This document shows positions 10,282 to 20,339 of a stretch of 64,000 bases of DNA, piece by piece. The stretch's first letter is position 1, and every line of letters starts with the position of its first letter. The DNA lies in assembly GCF_000160755.1 (NCBI RefSeq), contig NZ_GG668576.1:260757-324756 (forward strand), read 5' to 3'. Below the pieces are notes generated by a model that was not told the origin of the DNA, ran no database searches, and saw nothing but the letters and a program-made list of their open reading frames with translations. The translations under genes and the position numbers were made by a program. This DNA is from Proteus mirabilis ATCC 29906 (GTDB taxonomy: Bacteria; Pseudomonadota; Gammaproteobacteria; Enterobacterales; Enterobacteriaceae).

Positions 10282-10965
10282 TTAAGGCATAAAACGATAA
10301 CCGATCCCCGTTTCAGTAATTAAGTGCACTGGACAGGTGGGATCGGTTTCTATTTTCTGACGTAGATGCCCCATATAAATTCGCAAATAATGGCTATGCT
10401 CTACAAAGTTAGGCCCCCAAACATGCTGCATTAAATGACGTTGAGTTAATACTTTTCCACTATTGTTGACAAGTTCACTGAGTAGACGAAACTCGGTCGG
10501 AGTAAAGTGAATGGGTACGCCTTGGCGAGTGACTATTCTTTTAACCCAATCAATAGTGATATCACCAAATGTAAATTGAGTCGTTTCTGTTTCTTGTTTG
10601 ACAAAGCGACGTAATGAAGCACGAACCCGAGCTAGTAATTCACTCATACCGAAGGGTTTAGTTAAATAATCATCAGCTCCAGCGTCTAAAGCATCAACTT
10701 TATCTTGTTCAGAATCTCTGGCGGATAACACAATAATCGGCGTGCTACTCCATTGACGGAAATCTTGAATAAAGCAAAGCCCATCTTTATCAGGTAATCC
10801 CAGATCAAGAATGACTAAATCAGGTTTTCTTGATGCTGCCTCTATTAATCCTCGTTGACATTCTGAGGCGTCATAAACACGAAAACCTTCGTTCTCTAAT
10901 GCAAGGCGAACGAATCGTAAGATCTCTTTTTCATCTTCAACAATCAATATGTTATATGGCGTCAC
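10282..10965 (-). CDS. kdpE: Response regulator of the Kdp potassium system
   Basis: A cytoplasmic DNA-binding regulator that activates kdpFABC at low potassium or osmotic upshift. The receiver domain (about 4-115) has the acidic pocket near VEDE, the phospho-acceptor Asp in LVILDLGLPDKDG and the conserved Lys in LTKPFG. An OmpR-type winged helix follows (about 130-227). The start codon is GTG at 10965, chosen because it overlaps the kdpD stop (GTGA) exactly and gives 227 residues, close to E. coli KdpE (225). It is the last gene of the operon, and its likely target is the site at 18205-18227. Confidence 0.95.
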   Translation of the reverse strand: MTPYNILIVEDEKEILRFVRLALENEGFRVYDASECQRGLIEAASRKPDLVILDLGLPDKDGLCFIQDFRQWSSTPIIVLSARDSEQDKVDALDAGADDYLTKPFGMSELLARVRASLRRFVKQETETTQFTFGDITIDWVKRIVTRQGVPIHFTPTEFRLLSELVNNSGKVLTQRHLMQHVWGPNFVEHSHYLRIYMGHLRQKIETDPTCPVHLITETGIGYRFMP

Positions 10966-13664
10966 TGTTTTATTTCAATCTCATCAATATTCGGTAGTGA
11001 TTTTAAAGGTAAAACAAAGTGAAAACTGGCTCCACCTTTTTTATTATTTTCAGCCCAAATTTTACCTTCATGTAAGTGGATAATAGCACTGCAAATAGCA
11101 AGACCCAGCCCAACCCCCGGAATGGCGGACTCTTTTACTGCACGTGAAAATTTATTAAAAATAAGCTGCAATTGTTCAGTGGGAATACCTGCGCCTTCAT
11201 CCCAAACTTCAACATGAATTTGATCCTCTTCAACCGTAGCTTTTATGCCTAATTTGGTTTGTGATGCGGTATATTTGACTGCATTTTCTAACAAATTAGT
11301 TAACACGCGCTCAATTAACAGACTATCGCAATAGAGTAATAAATCAGCTGGAATATCAATTTGTAATGGGTGTTTATCAAGTAAATAAGAGAGTGAACGT
11401 ACTGCACTTCCAGCAATTTCTTGCAGTAAATTCCACTGCAGGTTGACTTGGATACCCCCTGATTGAATACGTGCCATATCCAGTAAATTGTTGACTAAGC
11501 GAGAGGTCGTCAAAATTTGTTGGCGGATCTGACTGACTTGTTCAGTATGAGCAGAGCCTTCAGCACTTAAGTCTAGAAGAAGAATTTCAGACTGGCCAAA
11601 CAGGACGGTAAGTGGTGTTTTTAGATCATGAGAAAGGGCGGCTAAGAGCGCATTTCTTAATTGTTCTCGTTCTATATTAATACGAGATTGTTCGGCCATT
11701 TCCGCCTGCTGTAACCGTTCAAGAGCATTGGCAATTAGGCCATTAAATGTCTGTAGGAGTTGCTGTTGTTCAGGAATAAGTACTTGGCGTAGATTATTTG
11801 GCTCAATCGCTAAAATCGCTAATACTTGTTGAGATGCGCTAATAGGGTGCAACTGATAAGGGACACTAGGTAGGGTATCCGTTCCTGCACCTGCGATTTG
11901 ATCTTTATCCCAACACCAACGGGCAATACCACTATCAATGGGAAGTTGTCCCATACCTTCAGCATTGTATGGCGTTAATTCACCATGATGATTAGGCATT
12001 AATAAACAAACTTTGGCATCAAAAGCACTTGATAAAAAATGATAACTAGTACGTACCACTTCTTCTAAAGTCAGTGCCCGACTCAGCTCTCGGGTCATTT
12101 CAAATAAATGACGAGTACGTTGTTCTCTATAACGAGCAACCCGGGTTTGATAACGCATTCCCGCAGTTAAATTGCCCACCACTAACCCAACAATGAGCAT
12201 TACGGAAAAAGTCACTAAATACTGCATATCTAATACAGCCAGTGAAAAATGCGGTTGTACAAAGAACAAATCAAAACTTATCACATTGATTAAAGCGGCA
12301 AAAATAGAAGGGCGACGACCAAAAAATAGCGCGATAAGAACAACGCCTAATAAATAAAGAGTAACTAAATTCGCCTTATCTAACGCTAACAAAAAAGTAC
12401 GTGAAAAAAGCGTAATAGCTAGACATAAACCAATAGCTGTTAGATAGCCTTTAAGATTTTGACGCCATTTATCATTTTGTGGCACAAATGTTTTTGTTTT
12501 ATAACGCGGCTCTTCTTCATTTAAAGCGACACTGATAACATGTAAGTCAGGTGCATAACGCGCTAACCTTTCTGCGAAACGCATGCGAACCCAACGTTTT
12601 AACCATTGCCACTTTTGATAGGGGCGTTGACCGATAATCACCTTGCCTAAATTATGCTCTCTGGCATAGCGGATCACCGCTTTTTCCGCTTGATTATCAG
12701 AAAGGATCGCCGTTCTTGCCCCTAGGTGTTGTGCTAACTTGAGGGAATGTAAAATAGCACGGCGTTTATGCTCACCTATCTGATGTAGCTTTGGTGTTTC
12801 AACATAAATAGCATGCCATTGGCAACCAAAAGCAGCAGCATAACGAGCAGCAGTACGCACTAATTTATCATTTCTTCCATGAGCACCAAGACAAACCATT
12901 AAACTATCAGTAGTATGCCAAACAGGCGTACCACCTTGGCTATCACGGAATTCTTTTACTTGGGAATCAACGCGATCTGCCATTCGTCTTAGGGCAAGCT
13001 CTCGTAATGCAATCAAATTACCTTTACGAAAAAAATGCTCTATTGCACGCTCTGCTTGTCCTGCCAGATAAACTTTGCCTTCATTTAAGCGCTGTTGTAG
13101 GTCGTCTGGTGGTAAGTCGACCATAACTACTTCATCGGCATTATCAAAGATATAATCAGGAATCGTCTCTTGAACGCGAATGCCAGTAATACTACCAACA
13201 ATATCATTAAGACTTTCAATATGTTGTACATTAATGGTGGTTAAAACATCGATGCCCGCATCAAGTAACTCTTCAACATCTTGCCAACGTTTTGGATGAC
13301 GACATTTATGTGGATTACTAAAAGCCAATTCATCCATTAAGATCACCGCAGGATGTCTTGCTAAGGCCGCATCTAAATTAAAGGCAGAGAGCTTTCTACC
13401 ACGATAATGTAATTTTAATGGCGGTAATAACGGTAATCCCTCAAGTTGTTGTGCCGTTTCTTGGCGCTGATGGGTTTCTACAACCCCAGCTAAGACATCA
13501 ATACCTTGCTGATGTAAACGTTGAGCTTCTTGTAACATGGCGTAGGTTTTACCTACGCCGGCACAGGCACCAAAAAAGATCTTTAATCGTCCTCGATGGG
13601 GTGCTCGCGTTAATGCCAGCAAATCATCAGGAGAAGGGCGTTGCCACTGCGGAGCTTGTTCCAT
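10962..13664 (-). CDS. kdpD: Sensor histidine kinase of the Kdp potassium system
   Basis: A membrane sensor for potassium limitation. In order: the N-terminal KdpD domain with Walker A GACAGVGKT, a universal-stress-like domain (about 250-370), four close transmembrane helices (about 395-500), a GAF-like region, the dimerisation helix with phospho-His in ALSHDLKTPL, and the ATPase domain with N-box (LLENAVKYT) and G-boxes (DEGAGIP, GVGLGLAI). The 900-residue length fits E. coli KdpD (894). It starts 4 bases after the kdpC stop and overlaps kdpE, so it is cotranscribed with kdpFABC. Confidence 0.96.
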   Translation of the reverse strand: MEQAPQWQRPSPDDLLALTRAPHRGRLKIFFGACAGVGKTYAMLQEAQRLHQQGIDVLAGVVETHQRQETAQQLEGLPLLPPLKLHYRGRKLSAFNLDAALARHPAVILMDELAFSNPHKCRHPKRWQDVEELLDAGIDVLTTINVQHIESLNDIVGSITGIRVQETIPDYIFDNADEVVMVDLPPDDLQQRLNEGKVYLAGQAERAIEHFFRKGNLIALRELALRRMADRVDSQVKEFRDSQGGTPVWHTTDSLMVCLGAHGRNDKLVRTAARYAAAFGCQWHAIYVETPKLHQIGEHKRRAILHSLKLAQHLGARTAILSDNQAEKAVIRYAREHNLGKVIIGQRPYQKWQWLKRWVRMRFAERLARYAPDLHVISVALNEEEPRYKTKTFVPQNDKWRQNLKGYLTAIGLCLAITLFSRTFLLALDKANLVTLYLLGVVLIALFFGRRPSIFAALINVISFDLFFVQPHFSLAVLDMQYLVTFSVMLIVGLVVGNLTAGMRYQTRVARYREQRTRHLFEMTRELSRALTLEEVVRTSYHFLSSAFDAKVCLLMPNHHGELTPYNAEGMGQLPIDSGIARWCWDKDQIAGAGTDTLPSVPYQLHPISASQQVLAILAIEPNNLRQVLIPEQQQLLQTFNGLIANALERLQQAEMAEQSRINIEREQLRNALLAALSHDLKTPLTVLFGQSEILLLDLSAEGSAHTEQVSQIRQQILTTSRLVNNLLDMARIQSGGIQVNLQWNLLQEIAGSAVRSLSYLLDKHPLQIDIPADLLLYCDSLLIERVLTNLLENAVKYTASQTKLGIKATVEEDQIHVEVWDEGAGIPTEQLQLIFNKFSRAVKESAIPGVGLGLAICSAIIHLHEGKIWAENNKKGGASFHFVLPLKSLPNIDEIEIKQ

Positions 13665-13668
13665 TTTA

Positions 13669-14262
13669 TTACCCGCTCACTTTATTGTTTTTTTCTGCAC
13701 TCAATCTATCAAGTGCCTGATTGAGTTTAAAGACATTCACCACAGGTTCACCTAAAAATGGTATTAATGGCGATGTCGTATTTTCTGTAATTAATTGTTT
13801 TATTTCATTTATTGTGAATTGACGTAATAACGCAATATGCGGTGCTTGGTAATAAGCGGCAGCCAATGAAATATGAGGATCAAGCCCACTGGCGGAAGCA
13901 GTCACTAAATCAACAGGAACGACTTGATGATTATCAACCCTTTTTTGCCATAAACGAACACCTACAGCCACTTTCTCGCTTAAGAGTGGATTTGATATAG
14001 CAAGTTGGCTAGCGCCGGAAGCCATACTATTGTAAGGCATTTCACTTGTCATTGAGGGGCGACCTTGAAAGTAATCGGCTCGATTAAATGACTGTCCAAT
14101 CAATTCAGAGCCAATCAGTTTATCGTCCTGATAAACCAGTGAACCATTTGCTTGCCAAGGGAAAAACAATTGAGCTAATCCGGTTATAAATAAAGGATAG
14201 GCTAATCCAGTGATAAGTGTCAGTAATACTAACATCACTAAAGATGAACGAAAAAGATGCAT
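13669..14262 (-). CDS. kdpC: Potassium-transporting ATPase subunit C
   Basis: A small inner-membrane subunit of the KdpFABC pump that binds KdpB and raises its ATP affinity. It has one N-terminal helix (about 6-28), then a periplasmic domain with the family signatures FPWQANGSL, GRPSMTSEMPYN and LVTASASGLDPHIS. The frame is open to 14283, but I choose ATG 14262: AAGGAG lies 7 bases upstream, and the protein then starts MHLFRSS and avoids overlapping kdpB. This gives 197 residues against 190 in E. coli. Confidence 0.93.
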   Translation of the reverse strand: MHLFRSSLVMLVLLTLITGLAYPLFITGLAQLFFPWQANGSLVYQDDKLIGSELIGQSFNRADYFQGRPSMTSEMPYNSMASGASQLAISNPLLSEKVAVGVRLWQKRVDNHQVVPVDLVTASASGLDPHISLAAAYYQAPHIALLRQFTINEIKQLITENTTSPLIPFLGEPVVNVFKLNQALDRLSAEKNNKVSG

Positions 14263-14272
14263 AGTATTCTCC

Positions 14273-16330
14273 TTAAAGCCCAATAATAGCTAAAATCATA
14301 TCGATGAGTTTAATGCCTAAAAAAGGAACAATTAACCCACTTATTCCGTATAAAGAGAGATTACGGCGTAATAATGAATGAGCAGAAACAGGACGATAAT
14401 GCACACCTTTCAACGCTAAAGGGATCAAAAAGACGATGATCAAAGCATTAAAAATAACGGCTGATAACATCGCGGATGCTGGGGAGTGTAATCCCATAAT
14501 ATTGAGCATATTCAATTGTGGATATGTCACCGCAAAAGCTGCGGGAATAATGGCAAAATATTTTGCGATATCATTGGCAATACTAAAGGTGGTTAGGGCG
14601 CCACGGGTCATAAGCATTTGTTTACCAATATGAACGACTTCAATTAATTTGGTGGGATTTGAGTCCAAATCAACCATATTGCCTGCTTCTTTAGCGGCTT
14701 GCGTTCCTGAATTCATGGCCACAGCAACATCGGCTTGCGCTAAAGCCGGCGCATCATTAGTACCATCTCCGGTCATAGCGACAAGTCGACCTTCTGATTG
14801 ATATTGACGGATCAACGCCAGTTTAGCCTCTGGAGTGGCTTGCGCAAGAAAATCATCTACACCGGACTCGGCAGCAATGGCCGCCGCAGTAAGATGGTTA
14901 TCACCGGTGATCATCACGGTTTTAATGCCCATTTGGCGAAGTTGAGCAAAGCGCTCTTTGATACCCCCTTTGACGATATCTTTAAGTTCAACTACACCAA
15001 GGATATTTTGATTTTCAACGACGACTAATGGCGTAGCACCAGCTCTTGCGACTTGCTCGACTATGGTGTTGACTTCATCGGGAAAATGGCTATGACTAAC
15101 TTCGATATGGCGACGAATAGCATCAACCGAGCCTTTACGTATAATACGCTCGCCAATATTTACGCCACTCATTCTGGTCATCGCTGAGAATGGAACAAAA
15201 GAGGCTCCCATCGAAGTTAAATCTCGTTCACGTAAATTAAAGCGCTGTTTGGCTAATATAACGATGCTACGACCCTCAGGTGTTTCATCTGCTAAAGAGC
15301 TTAATTGCGCCGCATCTGCCAATTGTTTTTCAGTTATTCCTGATAGAGGAATAAAACGAGAAGCTTGGCGATTACCTAAAGTAATTGTCCCTGTTTTATC
15401 GAGTAATAAAACATCAACGTCTCCTGCGGCTTCTACTGCACGTCCACTCGTCGCAATCACATTAGCGTCTAACATCCGGCTCATACCTGCCACACCAATA
15501 GAAGAGAGTAGTCCGCCGATGGTTGTAGGGATCAGACAAACTAATAATGCGATTAACGTTACAACAGAAATAACCTCACCATGCTCTTGGAATTGCACGG
15601 CAAACACACTAAAAGGATAGAGTGTGGTACAAGCGAATAAAAAGATCAGCGTTAGGGCCGTTAATAAAATAGTTAATGCAATTTCATTCGGCGTTTTTCT
15701 GCGTTTAGCCCCTTCCACCATACCAATCATACGATCGAGGAAAGAGTTACCCGCTTCAGCACTACAACGAATAATCAACCAGTCAGATAACACACGAGTC
15801 CCTCCAGTAACAGAAGAAAAATCGCCACCTGACTCACGAATAACGGGAGCTGATTCACCGGTGATCGCACTTTCATCAACAGAAGCGCCGCCTTCAATCA
15901 CTTCACCATCACAAGGAATTACCTCGCCAGCATTGACCAAAACAATATCGCCTTTATGTAATAAAAGTGAATCAATGATTTCTTGGGGAGCGTGAAGATC
16001 AGCATGCTGTAAGCGCACCGCTTTAGATTGTTGTTTCGCACCTCGTAAGCTTGCCGCCTGTGCTTTACTACGACTTTCTGCTAAAGATTCAGCAAAATTG
16101 GCAAATAGTAGGGTTATCCATAACCAAAGCATGACTTGAAAAGTAAAATGATTATCTGGTGGTAGATACCCCAGTAAAACGGCAAACCAAATACCCGTAG
16201 TGAGTAGTGCACCAACATAAACAATAAACATCACCGGATTATGCCATTGCGCTTGAGGGGTGCATTTTTTGATAGCATCCAAGAAAGCCGACATCATTGT
16301 TTTTCTATTAAAAAGAGGTGTTTTTTTCAT
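14273..16330 (-). CDS. kdpB: Potassium-transporting P-type ATPase, catalytic subunit B
   Basis: The ATP-hydrolysing subunit of the KdpFABC pump. Visible P-type motifs are the A-domain TGES, the phosphorylated Asp in DKTGT, and the hinge [20 protein letters not shown]. The TGES serine, known in E. coli as the inhibitory phosphorylation site (Ser162), is conserved within [12 protein letters not shown]. Seven membrane helices are expected, and the hydrophobic pattern agrees. The 685 residues compare with 682 in E. coli. It lies 11 bases downstream of kdpA, with AAGGA before its start at 16330. Confidence 0.96.
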   Translation of the reverse strand: MKKTPLFNRKTMMSAFLDAIKKCTPQAQWHNPVMFIVYVGALLTTGIWFAVLLGYLPPDNHFTFQVMLWLWITLLFANFAESLAESRSKAQAASLRGAKQQSKAVRLQHADLHAPQEIIDSLLLHKGDIVLVNAGEVIPCDGEVIEGGASVDESAITGESAPVIRESGGDFSSVTGGTRVLSDWLIIRCSAEAGNSFLDRMIGMVEGAKRRKTPNEIALTILLTALTLIFLFACTTLYPFSVFAVQFQEHGEVISVVTLIALLVCLIPTTIGGLLSSIGVAGMSRMLDANVIATSGRAVEAAGDVDVLLLDKTGTITLGNRQASRFIPLSGITEKQLADAAQLSSLADETPEGRSIVILAKQRFNLRERDLTSMGASFVPFSAMTRMSGVNIGERIIRKGSVDAIRRHIEVSHSHFPDEVNTIVEQVARAGATPLVVVENQNILGVVELKDIVKGGIKERFAQLRQMGIKTVMITGDNHLTAAAIAAESGVDDFLAQATPEAKLALIRQYQSEGRLVAMTGDGTNDAPALAQADVAVAMNSGTQAAKEAGNMVDLDSNPTKLIEVVHIGKQMLMTRGALTTFSIANDIAKYFAIIPAAFAVTYPQLNMLNIMGLHSPASAMLSAVIFNALIIVFLIPLALKGVHYRPVSAHSLLRRNLSLYGISGLIVPFLGIKLIDMILAIIGL

Positions 16331-16341
16331 GATGAGTGTCC

Positions 16342-18042
16342 TTATTTAGCCCATAACAACTGTAAATGCTCAGCAATAGGGCCTAGTGCTAATGCCGGAA
16401 CAAAGGTGAGCGCACCAATCATTATTACTGTGAGGAACAATAGAAAAATAAATAGCGGTGAAGTAGTGGACAATGTGGCTAAACTTTCAGCTTGGCGTTT
16501 TTTTATTGCCAAACTACCGGCGATAGCTAAGACAGGCAACATGACACCAAAACGTCCGACAAGCATAGTGATACCTAATAACAGATTATAAAAAACAGAA
16601 TTAGCATTCAGTCCGGCGAAAGCACTGCCATTGTTATTGGCAGCTGAAGTAAAAGCGTATAAAACTTCACTAAAACCATGAGGACCAGGATTTAAAATCG
16701 CTTCGCGACCTACTTCGCTAAAGAGGGCAAGTGTTGTACCTAATAAGGTGATTGCTGGTGATATTAAAATAGCGACAGCAACCCATTTCATTTCTGCTAC
16801 ACCAATTTTTTTGCCGAGATATTCAGGTGCTCGACCCACCATTAATCCAGCGATAAAAACAGCTAACAAAACATACAAGATCATGCCATAAAAACCAGAA
16901 CCAACACCGCCGAAGATGACTTCTCCAGTTTGCATTAACCACATAGGAACCATACCTCCTAATGCAGTTAATGAATCATGCATGGCATTTACTGCACCAC
17001 AAGAAGCGGCTGTAGTGACGGCAACAAATAACGCACTGCCTATTAAACCAAAGCGACTCTCTTTACCTTCCATATTTAATGAACTATCCGCACCCATTAA
17101 AGTAAATTGTGGGTTACCTCGCCATTCAGCCCAAACAATCACGCTAACCGCAACAATAAAAATCAATGTCATTACCCAAAGTAAGGTATAGCCTTGCCGT
17201 TGTGTGCCACTCAGTCGGCCAAAGGCGAAGCATAGCGCGGTAGGTAACAGGAATATGGCAAGTATTTGCAAAAAGTTACTGAAAGAGGTTGGGTTTTCAT
17301 AAGGATGAGCAGAGTTTGCTGCAAAATAGCCTCCTCCATTGGTTCCTAACAGTTTAATTGCCTCTTGAGAAGCAACGGGGCCCATTGGTAACCATTGCTG
17401 ATTTTCAAGTCCTTGGCTTAATAGCGCGGGATGGAAATTTTGGATCACGCCTTGGCTAACAAATAACAGTGACCAAATAATGGCTAAAGGTAGTAACAGA
17501 TATAGGGTAATACGACCGATATCTACCCAAGCATTACCAATGGAATGGCAAGAAGATTGTGTTAATGCTCTGATCAATACAAAGGCAACAGCGATCCCCG
17601 TTGTTGCTGATAAGAAATTTTGTACTGTAAGCCCCATCATTTGGCTTAAATAGCTGACGGCTGTTTCACCGCTATAGGCCTGCCAATTGGTATTAGTAAT
17701 AAAACTAATGGTGGTATTTAATGCTAAATCCCAACTCATATTAGGTGCAAACTGTGGATTTAAAGGTAAATAACCTTGATTAAGTAAAATTACCAATAAT
17801 AAAAGTGCTCCCATTGAGTTAAAAATTAACAGGGCGAACATATAGTGATACCAACTCATAGGCTGAATTGCTTTGCCGGCAGGTTTAAAACCACAGCTAC
17901 GCCAAATAACCTGTTCTGTTTTTGTTACCCAATGAGGTAAATCACCTTCTATGAGACGAGCAAGATAATTGCCAATCACTTTTCCCATAATCAGTAAGAC
18001 GGTGAGAAAAACGGCAATATAGATCAACGTTGTTGTTGCCAT
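16342..18042 (-). CDS. kdpA: Potassium-transporting ATPase subunit A (ion-conducting)
   Basis: The potassium-selective channel-like subunit, related to the Trk/Ktr superfamily. Ten or so hydrophobic segments are visible, with the four filter-type loops around [35 protein letters not shown] and [12 protein letters not shown]. An open frame runs upstream to 18237, but the first 65 codons of it are unlike KdpA and cover kdpF. The ATG at 18042 gives [13 protein letters not shown], the usual KdpA beginning, and 566 residues (E. coli 557). It follows the kdpF stop by 2 bases. Confidence 0.95.
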   Translation of the reverse strand: MATTTLIYIAVFLTVLLIMGKVIGNYLARLIEGDLPHWVTKTEQVIWRSCGFKPAGKAIQPMSWYHYMFALLIFNSMGALLLLVILLNQGYLPLNPQFAPNMSWDLALNTTISFITNTNWQAYSGETAVSYLSQMMGLTVQNFLSATTGIAVAFVLIRALTQSSCHSIGNAWVDIGRITLYLLLPLAIIWSLLFVSQGVIQNFHPALLSQGLENQQWLPMGPVASQEAIKLLGTNGGGYFAANSAHPYENPTSFSNFLQILAIFLLPTALCFAFGRLSGTQRQGYTLLWVMTLIFIVAVSVIVWAEWRGNPQFTLMGADSSLNMEGKESRFGLIGSALFVAVTTAASCGAVNAMHDSLTALGGMVPMWLMQTGEVIFGGVGSGFYGMILYVLLAVFIAGLMVGRAPEYLGKKIGVAEMKWVAVAILISPAITLLGTTLALFSEVGREAILNPGPHGFSEVLYAFTSAANNNGSAFAGLNANSVFYNLLLGITMLVGRFGVMLPVLAIAGSLAIKKRQAESLATLSTTSPLFIFLLFLTVIMIGALTFVPALALGPIAEHLQLLWAK

Positions 18043-18044
18043 TT

Positions 18045-18128
18045 TTAAAATGCCTCTGCATGAAACAACACATAAATAAGATAAGCAGTGAGCACAATAA
18101 CTAATGCCACAGCACCGAATATCAACAT
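18045..18128 (-). CDS. kdpF: Small stabilising subunit F of the Kdp ATPase
   Basis: A 27-residue single-helix membrane peptide, [10 protein letters not shown]... ending HAEAF, read on the minus strand immediately before kdpA. The terminal residues match E. coli KdpF (ending NAEAF), and the length (29 there) and position are also those of kdpF. AAAGGA lies upstream of the ATG at 18128. In E. coli KdpF is lipid-like and stabilises the KdpABC complex. It is too short for most gene callers. It is the first gene of the operon. Confidence 0.9.
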   Translation of the reverse strand: MLIFGAVALVIVLTAYLIYVLFHAEAF

Positions 18129-18204
18129 TTGAACTATCCTTTTGCGATTTAGATTGAGTAAAGCTACTGAAAGAGGTGTAAAGATGTTGATAAAAGCGCT
18201 CTGA

Positions 18205-18227
18205 CGGATGTAAAAAAAGTATAAAAA
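18205..18227 (-). promoter_or_regulatory. KdpE operator upstream of kdpF
   Basis: On the minus strand 18225-18209 reads TTTATACTTTTTTTACA. This is identical, as I remember it, to the core of the KdpE-binding site of the E. coli kdp promoter. It lies about 80 bases before the kdpF start, the expected place for activation by phosphorylated KdpE. Confidence 0.8.
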
Positions 18228-18377
18228 TGCTGACCAAACCTAAATCAAGGCTTAATGGTGGAATATTTTATTCCTCAATGGGTTGAAATAATGCCATCCC
18301 TTTGTTAGATGTAATAAATAGTCGAATAATCTGCTGATTAAGCAGGCTGAAAATACCCCTTCACGAGGAGAGATTGA

Positions 18378-19064
18378 ATGAATGCTATCTATTTAAAGAC
18401 CAAGTGGTTTTTCTACTTCTTAGGCCTATTAATGGTTTCATCTATCTTTATGGTAAAAGCAATGGCAAATTCTGATAAAGCAGATCTAGTAACACTGGCA
18501 CAAGAGGGAAACTTGCCAGAATTAAAGCGCCAGATAGCGCAAGGAGAGAATATTGAACAACGAGATATCAAATTGCGTACACCGCTAATGGCGGCTACTC
18601 ATGCGAATCAAATTGAGGTGGCAAAATACCTGATTGAACAAGGGGCTAACGTCAATGCCCGCGATGCTATCTATGATTCACCTTATCTTTATGCTGGAGC
18701 GAGAGGATTGCAGGAAATTTTAGCTTTAACCTTAGCCCATGGCGCAGATCTGAATAGCATCAACCGTTATGGTGGTACGGCATTGATTCCTGCGGCGGAG
18801 CGCGGCCATGTTGCCACAGTAAAAACCTTGATTGATGCCGGTGTAGATGTCAATCATGTTAATCGCCTTGGTTGGACTGCGTTAATTGAAGCCATTATTT
18901 TAGGTGATGGAAGTCAAAAATATGCAGATATCGTGACGTTGCTGATCGATGGTGGGGCGGATGTTAATTTGGCTGATGGATCTGGACGTACACCATTAAC
19001 CTTAGCGAAAGATAAAGGCTATACCAATATCATCAATATTCTTCAACAAGCAGGGGCAAAATAA
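18378..19064 (+). CDS. Exported ankyrin-repeat protein
   Basis: A 228-residue protein with an N-terminal hydrophobic signal (about 9-30, ending VKAMA) followed by five or so ankyrin repeats (for example RTPLMAATHANQIEVAKYLIEQGANVNA, cut here for pattern only: TPL at the turn, GANVN/GADVN at the end). It should be periplasmic and act by protein binding; no catalytic motif is visible. A strong GAGGAGAG site precedes the ATG. Its stop overlaps the start of the deaminase gene by one base, so the two are translated together. Periplasmic ankyrin proteins with similar context are known from pseudomonads (AnkB with catalase), but no such partner is present here. The specific role is unknown. Confidence 0.85.
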   Translation: MNAIYLKTKWFFYFLGLLMVSSIFMVKAMANSDKADLVTLAQEGNLPELKRQIAQGENIEQRDIKLRTPLMAATHANQIEVAKYLIEQGANVNARDAIYDSPYLYAGARGLQEILALTLAHGADLNSINRYGGTALIPAAERGHVATVKTLIDAGVDVNHVNRLGWTALIEAIILGDGSQKYADIVTLLIDGGADVNLADGSGRTPLTLAKDKGYTNIINILQQAGAK

Positions 19065-19525
19065 TGTCAGATAAGCAATTTATACAGCAAGCCATTTCGC
19101 TTGCCACAGAGAATGTGAAAGTTGGTGGGCGTCCCTTTGGCGCGGTGATCGTGAAAAATGGCCAAGTGATTGCTCATGCTGTTAATCAAATTACAGCGAC
19201 AAATGATCCAACTGCACATGCAGAATTATTAGCATTACGAGAAGCCGGAAAAGTGTTAGGACGAGCAAAATTGGATGATTGTGTGGTTTATGCCAGTGGT
19301 CAACCTTGTCCAATGTGTTTGGCGGCTATGCGTATGGCGGGGATCTCACAAATATTTTATGCTTACTCTAATGATGATGCCCAGCCTTATGGATTATCGA
19401 CAGCCAATATTGCTAAGGCATTAAGAGTCGCTCCGGAGCAACAAGAAGGGTTGCAATTTGTGCAAATAAAACCTGAAGACGAAAAACAACCGGCACTTTA
19501 TCAGCTGTGGTCTCAACAATCTTAA
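19064..19525 (+). CDS. Guanine-deaminase-like zinc nucleoside/nucleobase deaminase
   Basis: A cytidine/deoxycytidylate-deaminase-fold enzyme of 153 residues. The zinc ligands and catalytic Glu are visible as HAE (in PTAHAELLAL) and PCPMC. The overall pattern, including GGRPFGAVIVKNG and the C-terminal ALYQLW, resembles Bacillus subtilis GuaD, a small guanine deaminase, more than tRNA adenosine deaminase TadA. It is cytoplasmic, with no signal. The start overlaps the ankyrin stop (TAATG), so it depends on upstream translation. A terminator follows at 19534. The substrate is inferred only. Confidence 0.82.
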   Translation: MSDKQFIQQAISLATENVKVGGRPFGAVIVKNGQVIAHAVNQITATNDPTAHAELLALREAGKVLGRAKLDDCVVYASGQPCPMCLAAMRMAGISQIFYAYSNDDAQPYGLSTANIAKALRVAPEQQEGLQFVQIKPEDEKQPALYQLWSQQS

Positions 19526-19533
19526 CTAAAAAT

Positions 19534-19575
19534 AACAGCCCAATAAAACGTTATTTAGGGCTGTTCTTCTTTTTA
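19534..19575 (+). terminator. Terminator between the deaminase gene and dmsD
   Basis: AACAGCCC (19534-19541) pairs with GGGCTGTT (19558-19565), followed by a T-rich tract. It lies between convergent genes. Confidence 0.75.
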
Positions 19576-19588
19576 TCGAATCAGTTGA

Positions 19589-20200
19589 TTAGCAAAATAA
19601 CTGTTTTTCAACAGGAGTAATCGAGAGTAGGGATTGCCAGCTTTTAAGCGTTAACGTTGCTAACATGGCAAGACCTTCATAATAAGGGAATGCCCCTTGT
19701 AATGACAATTTCTCTAGATAGCGATAAGCCCAAGGTAATAAATGTTCAGCAAGTAGTTCAGTTAATTTTTCAGGGCGTGTTTCTGCAACCCATGCCACCA
19801 TCATCACCATTAAACCAAAGTGATCTTCAGGTTCATTTTGAGTCAAGGCAATATCAATACCATTCTCCAGCATCCATTCACGTAAATCTAAGGTTGAATC
19901 ACCAAATAAGACATTCTCATGATCAAGATACACTGATCCCCAAGGTGGTGCAGGTAGCGCATAAGGCCCAATAAATAAACGTTGATAGGCTTGTGCTAAT
20001 GTTTCATCTTGATAGGTAGTTTGCGCCAATAATGAGGCAATGCGTTGTTTTTCTTCTTCAGAGCCATAAGGCCATTCAGTTAACCATTTGCCGCTTGAGA
20101 GTAACTCAACAATGTCACTTTTTTCAGTTGGTGGGTAATAGAAAGCAGCCCCAATAATACGGGCAGAGAGAGAAATATCTGTAATAACTTGTTGTTCCAT
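19589..20200 (-). CDS. dmsD: Tat proofreading chaperone for DmsA
   Basis: A cytoplasmic TorD-family redox-enzyme maturation protein that binds the twin-arginine leader of DmsA until the cofactor is inserted. The 203-residue helical protein carries the family core RLFIGPYALPAPPWGSVYLD, then VLFGDSTLDLR and the hallmark NEPEDHFG. These match E. coli DmsD closely. It lies downstream of dmsABC in the same direction but beyond the hairpin at 20299, so it may have its own promoter or rely on readthrough. Confidence 0.93.
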   Translation of the reverse strand: MEQQVITDISLSARIIGAAFYYPPTEKSDIVELLSSGKWLTEWPYGSEEEKQRIASLLAQTTYQDETLAQAYQRLFIGPYALPAPPWGSVYLDHENVLFGDSTLDLREWMLENGIDIALTQNEPEDHFGLMVMMVAWVAETRPEKLTELLAEHLLPWAYRYLEKLSLQGAFPYYEGLAMLATLTLKSWQSLLSITPVEKQLFC

Positions 20201-20298
20201 AATATTTTTATTATCCGCTGAAATGTATATTATCTATAATAGGTTATTCCCTATATAAACATAATGACTAAGATTAAAAAAGGGTAACACAGTAAAAG

Positions 20299-20322
20299 AA
20301 AACCGCCATTACGGCGGTTTTT
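20299..20322 (-). terminator. Terminator after dmsABC
   Basis: AAAACCGCC (20299-20307) and GGCGGTTTT (20313-20321) form a perfect 9-bp stem with a 5-nt loop, between dmsC and dmsD on the minus strand. Confidence 0.85.
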
Positions 20323-20339
20323 AAGGATAAATAGGTTGA

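Noticed and set aside
14436-17191. Series of plus-strand ORFs opposite kdpB and kdpA
   Set aside because: Shadows on the opposite strand of strongly conserved kdp genes; no ribosome sites and no family resemblance.
18043-18237. 5' extension of the kdpA frame
   Set aside because: It runs through kdpF and the operator region, and the residues are not KdpA-like.
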